A stretch of DNA of 64,000 nt. It comes from Gyromitra esculenta (lineage: Eukaryota; Ascomycota; Pezizomycetes; Pezizales; Discinaceae). The notes beneath the pieces were generated by a model. That model searched no databases, was not told the DNA's origin, and saw only the letters and a list, made by a program, of their open reading frames with translations. Location of the stretch: positions 1,612,001 to 1,676,000 of the forward strand of contig JBCAML010000010.1 in the NCBI GenBank assembly GCA_038503075.1. Direction: 5' to 3'. Position numbers and translations under genes: made by a program. The stretch's first letter is position 1; every line of letters begins with the position of its first letter. This document shows, in pieces, positions 1 through 10,276 of this stretch.

Positions 1-399
1 GAAGTTTATCTCCAAGCTCTCAGGTATCCCCCGAGATAAGCAGTGCTACTTGAAGAATAAACTAAGCGACGAGAGTGTTTCTACGAAGTTCCACAGGCCA
101 CGAAGTTGTTCGAAGATAGAGGACTCGAGACGGCGACAGCGTAGCGTTATCCTGCCAGAATCGGCTTGTATTCGTGAAATACAAGAGTGTGCTATAGAAG
201 ACGTTGCTTGAAGAAGAAGAAGGAAAAGTACAACAAGAGGGGAAATCCCTTCGCTTATATACTCGTAATCCACCTCTTCGATGACAAACGTATGACTCAT
301 TGCAAAGGAAACCAAGGGAAACATATAGAACGTTTTAGCAAAGCAACACAACAAAACACCTATTCCGCTAACCGAACGTCACCACAACCATCCATGAAA
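1..399 (-). repeat. E1 left LTR (3' LTR in element sense)
   Basis: This direct repeat of 5397-5798 is cut at its left edge by the window start. In element sense the LTR begins TTTCATGG and ends CTTGAGA, as defined by the solo LTR copy at 8805-9214. It differs from its partner mainly in a patch at about 93-165, where substitutions and small indels cluster; outside the patch the two look essentially identical. Confidence 0.93.
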
Positions 400-402
400 G
401 TA

Positions 403-413
403 CTCCCTCCCTT
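403..413 (-). other. E1 polypurine tract
   Basis: Read on the minus strand this is an uninterrupted purine run (AAGGGAGGGAG) three bases before the 3' LTR. It overlaps the pol stop codon TAA (412-414). Such a run next to the 3' LTR normally primes plus-strand DNA synthesis in LTR retroelements. The same overlap of pol stop and purine tract is seen in E2 at 7750-7761. Confidence 0.7.
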
Positions 414-3400
414 ATAGCCGTGAGCTCCTGCGAACACTAACCAGACCTTCCTTCGGCTTATTTGGATACCTTTGGTGGAACGCGTCTACTGCTTCCGTTT
501 CTTCGTGATATTCCGCAGGTTCCCACGTAGGTAGTGCGTATCCCGTCCATTCGACTAGATACTGAAGCTTTCCTCGATAGAGGCGTGAATCCAGTATACC
601 TTCGACAAGATATTCCTCATGGTCATTTACTTGGACGGGTGGGGGTGGTGGAATGATTTGACCGGGGAGTGGATCGGTGGGAGCTGCTTTGATTAGTGAA
701 ACGTGAAATACCGGATGATATTTCATGGACAACGGCAAGTCTATCTCATAGGCATGCGCTGAGATTATTCGTTTCACGGGGAAGGGACCACTCCATTTCC
801 AGTCTAATTTCCTCGAATTTCTAGTCGTCCTCATATTCTTCATGGATATGAAGACACGGTCATTGACTTTAAACGAAGGGGCGGGGACACGATGTCGGTT
901 GGTACTGGACTCGAAAATATCCTGTGCCGTTCTCATCTGGGTTCGAAGAAAGTCTCTAAGTTCTTCCATCTTAGAAGCAAATAGGTCGGCATCGAGGGTC
1001 TGCGGGGATCGGTCATTAGAAATGATCGATGTGTCGAAACGGGGATGATAACCGTAGTTGGCGAAGAAGGGTGTAGCTTTCGTGCTGGCTGATTCTTGAT
1101 TATTAGCAGCGAACTCGGCAATTGGCAACCATTTTACCCAGTCGTCTTGTTGGTATGAGACATAACAGCGGAGATACTGTTCCATAACAGCGTTAAGACG
1201 CTCGGTTTGACCATCCGTTTCTGGGTGAAAAGACGTTGACATGCAAGTGGAAATATTCAGGCGCTGACAGAGGTGTTTCCAAAATTTAGCGGTAAACTGT
1301 GTTCCCCTATCGGAAGTAATATGAGACGGTAGTCCATGAAGTTTCCAAACGTTCCGAAGATAAAGTTCTGCCGTTTGTTCAGCGTTGACGGTGGTGTTAC
1401 AGGGGATCAGGTGTCGCATTTTTGACAGTCTGTCCACTACAACCATTATTGCATCAAAACCATCGGATTCGGGAAGACCAGTAACGAAATCCATCGATAG
1501 TTCTTCGCAGGGGCGGTTAGGGATTGGAAGGGGCTTAAGGACGCCATGGGTACTGAGGGTATTGGGTTTTGCTCGTCGACAGGTATGGCAGTTTCGTGTG
1601 TATCGTCCAATGTACTCTCTCATTTTTGGCCAGTAGAAATGTCTAGAGATGAGTTCGAAGGACTTTTCATGTCCTGGGTGGCCGGTGGAGGGGGCATCAT
1701 GATATCTTTGCAGAATAAGGATACAGAGAGGGTCATGATCGGGGTTGTAAAGCTTTTGCCGATAGAACAGATAGCCATTTTTCTTGGTGCAATCGCCTAA
1801 GGTGATTTCCTTGGATTGTTGTTCGCCGTTCTTAAGTGCTAATAATATTTTTTGTGGGAACGGGTCAGCATTATATCCGTGGTTCATTAAGGTCTCAAGG
1901 GGGGCATCCAATTCAGCGGGTTCATTTGATAAAGAACCCGAAAACAAACTCAGCTTGGGGTCCAAATTTCTTTCCTTCAGGACTACTTGGTACTGGTGTT
2001 GTAGTCTTTCATCCCCTTCTTCAGGGAGATCTCCCGATCTCCGAGTCAGAGCGTCCGGCTTTCCTCCTTGTACTCCTGGTCGGTATGTAATGACAAAGTC
2101 AAAACGTGAGAGGTATTCTGCCCATCTTACTTGCCTACGGTTGAGTTGCTTAGTAGTCATAAAATACTCTAAGTTCTTATGGTCGGTAATAACAGATATG
2201 GGTAGCTCGGATCCTTCGAGTTCGGGTCTCCATTCTTCGAAGCAACGGATGATGGCTAGCAGTTCTTTGTCGTAGATCTCATAGTTACATTCAGCAGGTG
2301 AGTGTTTCTTAGAGAAGAATGCTACGGGATGCAGTATGCCTTGGTCATCGAGCTGAGAGAGGACACCGCCGGAGACGAAGTCGGAAGCGTCGGATTCAAC
2401 GAAGATCTTTTTCTTGGGATCGAAATGGATGAGTACGGGGGCTTTAGTGAAGGCGTCTTTAAGTGCTTCGAAAGCGAGTTCGGCTTCAGCGGTCCATTCG
2501 AAAACAGTGCCCTTTTTGGTGAAGGCGGTGAGAGGGGCGGCAAGGCGAGAAAATCCCAAGATAAATCTTCGGTAGAAGTTTGCAAAGCCGAGAAAGGCTT
2601 GTATATCTTTAATTGACTTTGGGCGGTTCCAGTCTCGGACGGCTTTTAGTTTATCCTCGTCCATCTTGATGCCTTCGGGGGTAAGGATTAGGCCTAGGTA
2701 TTTGATGGACTGCACATGAAATTCGCACTTCTCGGGTTTGAGGAGGATATCGTTGGCTTTGAGGGCATCTAGGACCTGTTTGACATGTATTTTATGCTCA
2801 GCAAGGGTGTCGCTATAGATGAGGATGTCGTCGAGGTAAGCCGTGCAAAAAAGATCAAGGTATTCTCGGAGTGAGTCGTTCACGAATCGTTGGAATGTGC
2901 CTGGGGCGTTGGTAAGGCCGAATGGCATTACCATGTACTCGTATAAACCATATCGGGTTCGAAAGGCGGTTTTCCATTCTTCTCCCTCAGCGATGCGAAT
3001 TTGGTGGAAGCCGTCTCTGAGATCGAGTTTGGAATACCACTGAGCTTTTGCGAGTCGATCTAGGGTTTCTTTGATCAAGGGGGATGTATATCGGTCCTTG
3101 ACCGTGAGAGCATTGAGGCCACGATAATCGACACAGAGACGAAGGGAACCATCGGGTTTGGCGGCGAATAGGACTGGGGAACCGGCAGAAGATGAGCTGG
3201 CACGGATGAATCCTTTCTCCAAGTTGTCCTCGATATACTTTTTTAGAACTAAGAGTTCATCTCGTGACATACCATAGAGTGGGCCAAATGGGGGTTCCTT
3301 GCCTTCCTGAAGGGTGATGCGGTGGTCGTAGGGGCGACGGGGAGGGAGTCCTTGTGCCTTTGTTTTATCAAACATATCCAGGTACTCATGGTATTCGGCA

Positions 3401-4023
3401 GGTATTCGCTGTCTCCATTCCTCTTTAGTGGTCTTGCTATCAAGAACCCTATTAATTTCGTAGACATAGAATACACTTGAATACCCTTCTTTCTGGCTAG
3501 CTGCGCCGATAAAGGCGGCGTTTAGTTTGGCTGGAGGGGAAATAGCGGCGGCTGAGACGACGGGTTGCTTAGGGGCACAGTGGGTGGTGCAGAATTCAGA
3601 ATTGAATTCAATGCTTTTGTTCGCAAATTGTAGATGGATGTCATGGAGATTCATCCAAGGGATACCGAGTACTAGGGGGTAGTGGCCTAGCTTGGTAACG
3701 AAGAAGGGGGCTTTCTCAGTATGTTGTTGGATGGAAAGCTCCAGGTGACAAAGGTTCGTGATATCTCCCGAGGCAATTGTTCGGCCGTCAATAACTTCCA
3801 ATTGGCGAGGGGTTTTTAGGGGAGATAGAGGCAGGGAATGGTGACGCACAAAGTTTTCGTCGATGAAAGCGAATCCTGAGGCTCCAGTGTCAAGAAGTGC
3901 GTGTGTTTTTATAATTTTATTTTGGTGGGAAAGGCTACATGAAACTACAAAATGTTCCCCATCCAAATTATCCTCCACACACACATCTGATACTGAGAAC
4001 CCAGAAATAGAAAACGCTGACAA
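412..4023 (-). CDS. pol: E1 Pol polyprotein: PR-RT-RNaseH-IN-chromodomain
   Basis: This polyprotein copies the element's RNA and integrates the DNA. Residues counted from 4023 show the aspartic protease DTGAS at 45-49, reverse transcriptase with PFGLTNAPGTFQ and YLDD at 396-399, RNase H with acidic residues D545, E587 and D614, integrase zinc finger H775/H782/C812/C815, the integrase D845-D905-E941 triad (D,D35E), a GPF module near 1080 and a C-terminal chromodomain near 1135-1195 with aromatic residues kept. All 1203 codons are open. The apparent first codon is TTG, not ATG, and the frame stays open upstream to the gag overlap at 4074-4080, so Pol is most likely made by -1 frameshifting. A patch near residues 175-190 reads in a shifted frame relative to E3, through compensating indels. 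Confidence 0.95.
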   Translation of the reverse strand: MSAFSISGFSVSDVCVEDNLDGEHFVVSCSLSHQNKIIKTHALLDTGASGFAFIDENFVRHHSLPLSPLKTPRQLEVIDGRTIASGDITNLCHLELSIQQHTEKAPFFVTKLGHYPLVLGIPWMNLHDIHLQFANKSIEFNSEFCTTHCAPKQPVVSAAAISPPAKLNAAFIGAASQKEGYSSVFYVYEINRVLDSKTTKEEWRQRIPAEYHEYLDMFDKTKAQGLPPRRPYDHRITLQEGKEPPFGPLYGMSRDELLVLKKYIEDNLEKGFIRASSSSAGSPVLFAAKPDGSLRLCVDYRGLNALTVKDRYTSPLIKETLDRLAKAQWYSKLDLRDGFHQIRIAEGEEWKTAFRTRYGLYEYMVMPFGLTNAPGTFQRFVNDSLREYLDLFCTAYLDDILIYSDTLAEHKIHVKQVLDALKANDILLKPEKCEFHVQSIKYLGLILTPEGIKMDEDKLKAVRDWNRPKSIKDIQAFLGFANFYRRFILGFSRLAAPLTAFTKKGTVFEWTAEAELAFEALKDAFTKAPVLIHFDPKKKIFVESDASDFVSGGVLSQLDDQGILHPVAFFSKKHSPAECNYEIYDKELLAIIRCFEEWRPELEGSELPISVITDHKNLEYFMTTKQLNRRQVRWAEYLSRFDFVITYRPGVQGGKPDALTRRSGDLPEEGDERLQHQYQVVLKERNLDPKLSLFSGSLSNEPAELDAPLETLMNHGYNADPFPQKILLALKNGEQQSKEITLGDCTKKNGYLFYRQKLYNPDHDPLCILILQRYHDAPSTGHPGHEKSFELISRHFYWPKMREYIGRYTRNCHTCRRAKPNTLSTHGVLKPLPIPNRPCEELSMDFVTGLPESDGFDAIMVVVDRLSKMRHLIPCNTTVNAEQTAELYLRNVWKLHGLPSHITSDRGTQFTAKFWKHLCQRLNISTCMSTSFHPETDGQTERLNAVMEQYLRCYVSYQQDDWVKWLPIAEFAANNQESASTKATPFFANYGYHPRFDTSIISNDRSPQTLDADLFASKMEELRDFLRTQMRTAQDIFESSTNRHRVPAPSFKVNDRVFISMKNMRTTRNSRKLDWKWSGPFPVKRIISAHAYEIDLPLSMKYHPVFHVSLIKAAPTDPLPGQIIPPPPPVQVNDHEEYLVEGILDSRLYRGKLQYLVEWTGYALPTWEPAEYHEETEAVDAFHQRYPNKPKEGLVSVRRSSRL

Positions 4024-4035
4024 AGGAGAAAAAGA

Positions 4036-4080
4036 AACCAGAGCAGGGTCACAAGGCGACTCTGGTTGAACTAGTTTAAA
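4036..4080 (-). promoter_or_regulatory. E1 -1 ribosomal frameshift signal between gag and pol
   Basis: On the minus strand the gag frame reads TCT TTA AAC TAG. The heptamer TTTAAAC (4074-4080) fits X XXY YYZ in the gag frame, with the gag stop immediately after it. A 6-nt spacer follows, then a perfect 8-bp stem, AACCAGAG (4060-4067) with CTCTGGTT (4036-4043), enclosing a 16-nt loop. Slipping back one base enters the pol frame, which is then open to the end of Pol. The arrangement is conserved in E3. Frameshifting itself is inferred. Confidence 0.8.
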
Positions 4081-5316
4081 GACTCAACTGAGTCTGTTGC
4101 GTCAAAGGCGGAAAAACGAGGTGGCAGGGGCGGTGGAAAAACAGAGGAAGCAGGAGGGGCGGCGGGGGCGTTAATAGCGGCTCCTCTCATGGCGGGGCGT
4201 TTGGAGGCGGAGGGACAGTTGGAGAAGATGTGTCCTTCTCCAGCGCAGAACAGGCAGCGGTTATTGGTCTGTCTCCAAGTTTTTTCTTCGGGCGACAGCT
4301 TCCTTCTTCCGTTGATCTGAACATAGCGTTGTTCAGGGGCAGGGCGAGAGGTGGAGGTTCGGCCGAACGAGAGATCCATAGGGGCAAGCCCTCCTGGGGC
4401 GAAAGATGAGGAAGCAGGGGTAAAGGCGGCAGGGGCGGCGGCAGAGGCGGTGAACTGTCCCATGGTGTTACGGGCAGCGTATTCTTTCTTCTTCTTCGTT
4501 TCTGATACGATTATCCAAGCGGAGGAGGAAGGCACAGAGGGAGGTGAAGGTGGTAGGAAAGTCGGCTACGGTCACTACGGCTTCTTTTAGCTCGTCTGAC
4601 ATCCCGAACTCCAAGGCATCGTTTTTTGCTGATTCATCGTAGTTCAACCGCCCCATGATTCGCTGAAAGTCGGCAAGGTAAGCAGAGAAATCTCGCTTCC
4701 CTTGTCGAAGCTGGTGTAGCTCGCGGCGGGCCGTTCCGAGTGGGTCAGGATCTCCGAAGGCTGTTTCCAAGGCGGTAATCAATTCGGCGGCGTTATTCCA
4801 AGTGGTAGTCCCGTCAGGGAGGACAGAGTGGCGGATTTGTTCTAGGGCGGCTCCCTCGAGGCGGCTAATAGCATACAATATCATATTGTTGCTGCTGGAA
4901 AAGCGGTCGGCGTTAACCGAGAGCTTTGATCGGAGTTGCAGGACGAATCCGGGGAGTTTATCGCGAGATCCATTGAATTTATCTGGATCGGGCATCTTGT
5001 CCGAGCGGCCTCCTTGAGTGTGGGCAGGAGGGGGGGGTGGCGATGGTGCGGGTGGTGGGGGGGCTACGCTCTGAAGGCGGGCGACTTCTGCTTCGGCCGC
5101 CTGCAGTTGGGACTGGCAAGTATTGAATCTTGCCGTCATATTGTTCCGTTCTTGTATAGCCTCTTCCAGTTGTAGGTCTGCGTACGTGAGGTTATCGACC
5201 CGTTGTTGGTAGTGTGATCGAATTTCCTCATAGGCTGAGGCGAGGTCGGCGTTGGCGGCAGCCTGGAAGTTCTCGAAGGTTGGGAAAGTCCAGGGAGCGG
5301 GGGCGGGATTGGTCAT
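4071..5316 (-). pseudogene. gag: E1 gag, frameshifted
   Basis: This is the structural nucleocapsid protein gene. The chosen ATG at 5316 has a strong context (GCCACCATG) and matches the start of the intact E3 Gag. A coiled-coil-like N-terminal part is followed by a proline-rich linker, a retrotransposon Gag core and a CCHC zinc knuckle (CLFCAGEGHIFSNC). The frame breaks at about 4480-4510: compared with E3 a net loss of about 2 nt moves translation to a stop at 4468. The zinc knuckle and the frameshift site are then only open in the second frame (4071-4535). The copy should therefore not make full Gag or Gag-Pol. Confidence 0.9.
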
Positions 5317-5374
5317 GGTGGCGTTGGGGTTTGTGTGGCAGCGTGTAAGAGCGGGGTAGAGGGTGTGGATGAGG

Positions 5375-5385
5375 AAGCAACGTAA
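5375..5385 (-). other. E1 primer-binding site (self-priming type)
   Basis: Two bases after the 5' LTR (5384-5385), the minus strand reads ACGTTGCTT (5375-5383). It does not start with TGG, as a site pairing with a tRNA 3' CCA end would. It is the exact complement of AAGCAACGT inside the LTR (5600-5608), about 45 nt downstream of the TATA box, where a transcript could begin. This resembles the Tf1/sushi self-priming arrangement. Confidence 0.6.
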
Positions 5386-5798
5386 TCTCAAGGGGCGAAG
5401 TTTATCTCCAAGCTCTCAGGTATCCCCCGAGATAAGCAGTGCTACTTGAAGAATAAACTAAGCGACGAGAGTGTTTCTACGAAGTTCCACAGGCTCTACG
5501 AAGTGTTCGAGTATAGAGGACTCGAGGACGGCGACAGCGTAAGGTTATCTGGTGTAACCGAGGTTTGTATTCGTGAAATACAAGAGTGTGCTATAGAAGA
5601 CGTTGCTTGAAGAAGAAGAAGGAAAAGTACAACAAGAGGGGAAATCCCTTCGCTTATATACTCGTAATCCACCTCTTCGATGACAAACGTATGACTCATT
5701 GCAAAGGAAACCAAGGGAAACATATAGAACGTTTTAGCAAAGCAACACAACAAAACACCTATTCCGCTAACCGAACGTCACCACAACCATCCATGAAA
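5386..5798 (-). repeat. E1 right LTR (5' LTR in element sense)
   Basis: This 413-bp LTR acts as promoter. On the minus strand it holds a TATATAAG box (5653-5660), then a pyrimidine-rich run, then AAGCAACGTC (ending 5608 to 5599), a plausible transcription start in fungal style. Its ends (TTTC..GAGA) and the adjacent CGTCC fit those deduced from the solo LTR. Confidence 0.93.
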
Positions 5799-7752
5799 CG
5801 TCCTCTCTCAGCTCGACGACCAAGGCATACTCCACCCTGTGGCATTCTTCTCTAAAAAACACTCTCCTGCTGAGTGTAACTATGAGATATACGACAAAGA
5901 ATTGCTAGCCATCATCCGCTGCTTCGAAGAATGGAGACCCGAACTCAAAGGTTCTGAACTACCCATATCTGTCATCACCGACCATAAGAACTTAGAGTAT
6001 TTCATGACTACTAAGCAACTCAACCGAAGACAGGTCAGATGGGCAGAATACCTCTCACGGTTCGACTTTGTAATCACATATCGACCAGGAGTACAGGGAG
6101 GAAAACCGGACGCATTGACTCGGAGATCGGGAGATCTCCCTGAAGAAGGGGATGAAAGACTACAACACCAACACCAAGTAGTCTTAAAGGAAAGAAACTT
6201 GGACCCCAAGCTAAGTTTGTTTTCGGGTTCTTTATCAAATGAACCCGCTGAATTGGACGCTCCCCTCGAGACCTTAATGAATCATGGATATAGTGCTGAC
6301 CCACTCCCACAAAAAATCCTCCTAGCACTTAGAAATGGCGAACGACAATCCAAAGAAATCACCCTAGGCGATTGCACGGAAGTCAATAGCCGCCTCTATT
6401 ATCGGCAAAAGCTCTATGTCCCTGATCATGATCCTCTCCGCCTCCTCATCCTACAACGACATCATGACGCCCCCTCCGCTGGCCACCCGGGACGTGAAAA
6501 ATCCTTTGAACTCATTTCAAGGCATTTCTATTGGCCAAAGATGAGGGAATATATTGGTCGCTATATCCGAAACTGTCACACCTGTCGACGAGCTAAACCA
6601 AGCACCCTCGGTACCCATGGCGTTCTAAAACCACTCCCAATTCCTAACCGTCCCTGGGAGGAACTATCAATGGACTTTGTTACGGGCCTCCCAAACTCCG
6701 ATGGTTTTGATGCAATAATGGTCGTGGTAGACAGGTTATCAAAGATGCGACACCTAATCCCCTGTAATACCACTGTCAATGCCGAGAAAACAGCGGAACT
6801 TTATCTCCAAAACGTCTGGAAACTCCACGGACTACCTTCCCATATCACTTCTGATAGAGGAACGCAGTTCACTGCCAAATTCTGGAATTACCTATGCCAA
6901 CGCTTGAATATCTCCGCCCGTATGTCGACATCCTTTCACCCGGAAACAGATGGTCAAACCGAACGTCTCAACGCTGTCATGGAGCAATACCTTCGTTGTT
7001 ATGTTTCGTACCAACAAGATGATTGGGCAAAGTGGTTACCGATTGCCGAATTTGCTGCTAATAACCAGGAGTCGGCCAGTACTAAAGCCACACCCTTTTT
7101 CGCCAATTATGGCTATCATCCCCGTTTTGACACTTCGGTTATCCCCAATGATCGTTCCCCTCAAACCCTCGATGCCAACCTATTTGCTTTAAAGATGGAG
7201 GATCTTAGAGACTTCCTCCGAACTCAGATGAGAACGGCCCAGGATATCTTCGAAACCAGTACTAACCGGCACCGCACCCCCGCCCCTTCATTTGAGGTCA
7301 ACGATCAAGTCTTCGTATCCATGAAGAATATGAGGACAAACCGAAACTCGAGGAAGTTAGACTGGAAATGGAGTGGCCCCTTTCCTGTGAAAAGAATAAT
7401 TTCGGCGCACGCCTACGAAATAGACTTACCAAAGTCAATGAAATACCATCTGGTATTTCACGTTTCGTTAATTAAAGCAGCTCCTACCGATCCACTCCCT
7501 GGCCAAGTTATCCCACCACCCCCCGCCGTCCAAGTAAGCGACCATGAAGAATATTTCGTCGAAAGTATATTAGACTCTCGCCTCCATCGGGGAAGGCTCC
7601 AATACTTGGTGGAATGGACAGGTTACGCGTTACCCACTTGGGAACCCGCGGAGTATCACGAGGAGACAGAAGCAGTAGATGTTTTCCATCAACGGCATCC
7701 GAGTAAACCGAAAGAAGACCTGACTAGTGTTCGCAGGGGCTCACGACTATAA
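5799..7752 (+). CDS. pol: E2 Pol C-terminal fragment: RNase H, integrase, chromodomain
   Basis: The frame is open from the E1 junction: the first codons give VLSQLDDQGILHP, which continues the RNase H domain where E1 interrupted it. It then shows the integrase HHCC finger (HPGREKSFE..CHTCRRAK), the D-D-E core with DRGTQFTAKFW and ETDGQTERLN, a GPF module, and an intact chromodomain (YLVEWTGYALPTWEPAEY). The stop TAA at 7750-7752 overlaps the polypurine tract. The protease and polymerase domains are missing from the window, so it is a partial gene. Protein identity to E1 is very high by eye. Confidence 0.93.
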
Positions 7753-7764
7753 GGGAGGGGGTAC

Positions 7765-8174
7765 TTTCATGGATGGATGTTTTCGTTGGTTAGCTGGGTA
7801 TATGGATACAAGGTTGTTACGTCGTGTTATTGTTCTTTATGTTTCCTTGGGTTTCCGTTGCAATGAGTCAAGTCTTGGTCATCAGGCGAGTTGGATTATG
7901 GTATATAAGCGAAGGGTTCTCCCTCTGGTTGTACTTTTCCTTCTTCTTCTCTTAAGCAACGTCTTCTATAGCACACTCCTGTATTTTACAATACAACCCT
8001 CGGTTATATCTCATAACCTTACGCTGTCGCCGCCCTCAAGTCCTCTATACTTGAGACACTTCGTAGAGCCTGTGGAACATCGTGAATACTCTCGTCGCTT
8101 AGTTTTTCCTTCAAGTAGCACTGCTCATCTCGGGGGATACCTGAGAGCTTGAAGAAAAATCTCGCCCCTTGAGA
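7765..8174 (+). repeat. E2 3' LTR
   Basis: A 410-bp LTR in plus orientation, TTTCATGG to CTTGAGA, contains TATATAAG near 7911-7920 and AAGCAACGT at 7954-7962. It is more divergent from the E1 LTRs than those are from each other, particularly in the first 100 bases, which supports E2 being older than E1. Confidence 0.9.
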
Positions 8175-8198
8175 TATATCTATATGTACCTACTATCT

Positions 8199-8216
8199 AT
8201 TATACCCGCACTAATC
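8199..8216. repeat. LINE target-site duplication, left
   Basis: ATTATACCCGCACTAATC matches 19702-19719 (ATTATACCTGCACTAATC) at 17 of 18 positions. The pair brackets the LINE and its poly(A) tail, as expected from target-primed reverse transcription. Confidence 0.88.
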
Positions 8217-8341
8217 ATGCTCCGTCTCCTCTACACAATTTTTTCTGAAAAACACCTTCCTATTCGGGAAAGCCAACCTTCTCGCAAAACTCAAAATATC
8301 ACCTTATCTCTCTAAAACCCAGCTTCACCGTAGCATTAGTG

Positions 8342-10274
8342 ATGACTGATTCCTCAACCTTCTCGCCCTTTATCGGTGGCAGAAATCTTTCTACCACCTC
8401 ATTTCTTCCACCAGTCTCCTCTGCCCCTTCCAGAGTCAGCTCCCCTGTTAGGCCTTCAACACCCACCCTCATCCCATCCGGCGTTTTGACCGGAATTCAA
8501 GAACTTCTAAACAAGCTCATTTCACAATCACCACTCGGACAAACGGGTATTGCTCCCATCTTTGAAGATGTAGCACTAGCCGACCCTTCGCGCACCGAAG
8601 CCATCCTCATTTCGTTGGCCATCAACACAACTCACCTCCTTTCATCCATGGACGCAAGACTTTCCAAAATGGAAGAGATTCTCTCCTCACCCCCATCAAT
8701 TGGGGCCCCAACCCAATCGCAGAACCCCATCCAATTGAACCAAATCCAAGCAGCTATCTCGAATCTGACGGATAAAGTCTCCTCTCAAGCCAAACGCTCT
8801 TCGGTTTCATGGATGGTTGTTATGTTAATCGGTTGGGTATATGGTTACATGGTTGTCGAGTTTCGTTGTTGTTCTTTGTGTTTCTACGAGTTTTCGTTAC
8901 GATGAGTCATGTCTTTGTCATCGAAAGGGATGGAACGTGGTATATAAGCGAAGGGATTTCCCCTCATCTTGTACTTTTCCTTCTTCTTTCTTTAAGCAAC
9001 GTCTTCTATTGTACACTCACTGTATCTCACGAATACAACCTTAGATTACACCTCGTAATCTTTCGCCGTCGCCGTCTTCAAGTCATCATAACTTGAACCA
9101 TTAGTAGAGCCTGTAGAATCCTCGCACATTCTCCTGTCGTTGGTTTCTCGTTCAAGTAGCACTGCTTATCTCGGGGGATACCTGAGAGCTTGACGAGAAT
9201 CTCGCTCCTTGAGATTCGGAACAATCCGGTCCCGCTCCACCCCCTCCCGCCAAGAAAGGAAAAAAAACTTTTGCCGAGGCGGCTAAATCTGCACCCGCAA
9301 AGACCAACACAGCAACTGCCAGCGCACCAAAGCCAGACGCAAGCAACCCAAAAGACACCAAGGAAAAAGCTGCCCGGCCCCTTCCAACGGCTGAAAGACG
9401 TTTCTTTGCATCTCGCTCTAATGCCTGTCCATTTACTGAATCGGCTGTTCTTGCCGCATCACTCCCTGTCGCGGTTGGACGTGCTCTACGAGCCGCCCAA
9501 TTCCCCAATTCACACTCAGTTGCCCTATCCGTTACTGTTAACGATCGGGGAACCATTACATTTACCGCAAATCCCTTTACTCCCGCTTCCGCATTTGTTC
9601 CCTACTTTGCCGCTATTCTCAAAACACTCAACGAAACATGTCCCATTGGCGACAACCCATTCAACCCCGTCCGAACTGCGCCAACTGATGTTAACGTAGT
9701 CATCCACAACATCCCGACCTTCGCACTCCCAGAGGAAGCAAAAGAACTGAGTTCTACGCTATCCGAAGCTATCCTATACGCCGCTGACGTACAAATCACC
9801 GGCGCACGCTACCTCAAAACCGACCCTGCCATCCGAGCAACAAAGAAAACTACCTCAGTAGTAATCTCATGCTCTGTTGATGATGCAAAAAAAATCGGCT
9901 CATCCATTAAACTCTTTTCGCGACCACGCAAAACCAATCTTATGTGGTCAGCCTCCCCTTCAACCCAATGCAAGAAATGCTGGGGCTTCGGCCATGCCAC
10001 CGCCGGATGCAAATCACCAGACACTATCTGCCCTATCTGCTCAAACCACCACCCTCGTCACGAACACCGTTGCTCCATCCCAACCTGCCCCGGCGGCGGA
10101 GCAGAGAAAGCCATCATCAACTGCTGCGCAGTATCTCCATCAATCTGCATCAACTGCAACGGCAACCATACCGCTACAGATCTCCAATGCCCCACGCGCA
10201 AAGCGATCCAGGAGAAATCTAGTATTTCATCAGCTGTACCACCTCCAGCTGATACCTCCATGTCGACCGAATAA
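8342..10274 (+). pseudogene. LINE ORF1 (Gag-like RNA-binding protein), split by a solo LTR
   Basis: The ATG at 8342 opens a frame (TDSSTFSPFIGG) that runs into the solo LTR at 8805. After the right-hand target duplication the same frame resumes and stays open to the TAA at 10272-10274. Leaving out the LTR and one duplication gives exactly 506 codons, so the gene was intact when hit. The N-terminal part is low-complexity and Ser/Pro rich, the middle Ala/Lys rich, and the C-terminus carries zinc knuckles beginning CKKCWGFGHATAGC, with further Cys/His clusters up to CINCNGNHTATDLQC. This is the usual ORF1 layout of Tad/I-type elements, binding element RNA. ORF2 starts two bases after its stop. 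Confidence 0.9.
8805..9214 (+). repeat. Solo gypsy LTR in LINE ORF1
   Basis: A 410-bp LTR of the E1/E2/E3 family is flanked by perfect 5-bp duplications, TTCGG at 8800-8804 and 9215-9219. These fix the LTR ends as TTTCATGG and CTTGAGA. It has TATATAAG at 8941-8948 and AAGCAACGT at 8994-9002. Such solo LTRs arise by recombination between the two LTRs of one full element. Confidence 0.95.
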
Positions 10275-10276
10275 AT

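Larger units (their letters stand above)
1..5798 (-). mobile_element. Gypsy/Ty3 chromovirus E1, near full length
   Basis: This LTR retrotransposon lies on the minus strand: LTR, gag, pol with a C-terminal chromodomain, LTR. The left LTR is entered at its 12th base, so 11 bp of the element precede the window. The right end abuts CGTCC, which continues in frame into the interrupted pol of another gypsy copy, so E1 is nested in E2 and CGTCC is the likely 5-bp target duplication. Its left partner is off-window. Pol is a single open frame, gag carries a frameshift, and the two LTRs are nearly identical outside one patch, so the insertion looks fairly young but probably non-autonomous. Confidence 0.95.
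5799..8174 (+). mobile_element. Gypsy/Ty3 chromovirus E2, 3' half
   Basis: This is the right part of a plus-strand gypsy element of the same family as E1, split by the E1 insertion; its 5' LTR, gag and N-terminal pol would lie left of the window. It comprises pol from the RNase H region onward, a polypurine tract (7751-7761) and the 3' LTR. TATAT (8175-8179) follows the LTR and may be its target duplication, but the partner is not visible. Confidence 0.93.

Noticed and set aside
4936..5175. Plus-strand frames opposite gag and pol of E1
   Set aside because: They are antisense shadows of the long minus-strand frames and have no independent start context or domains. The same holds for many frames opposite E2, E3 and LINE coding parts.
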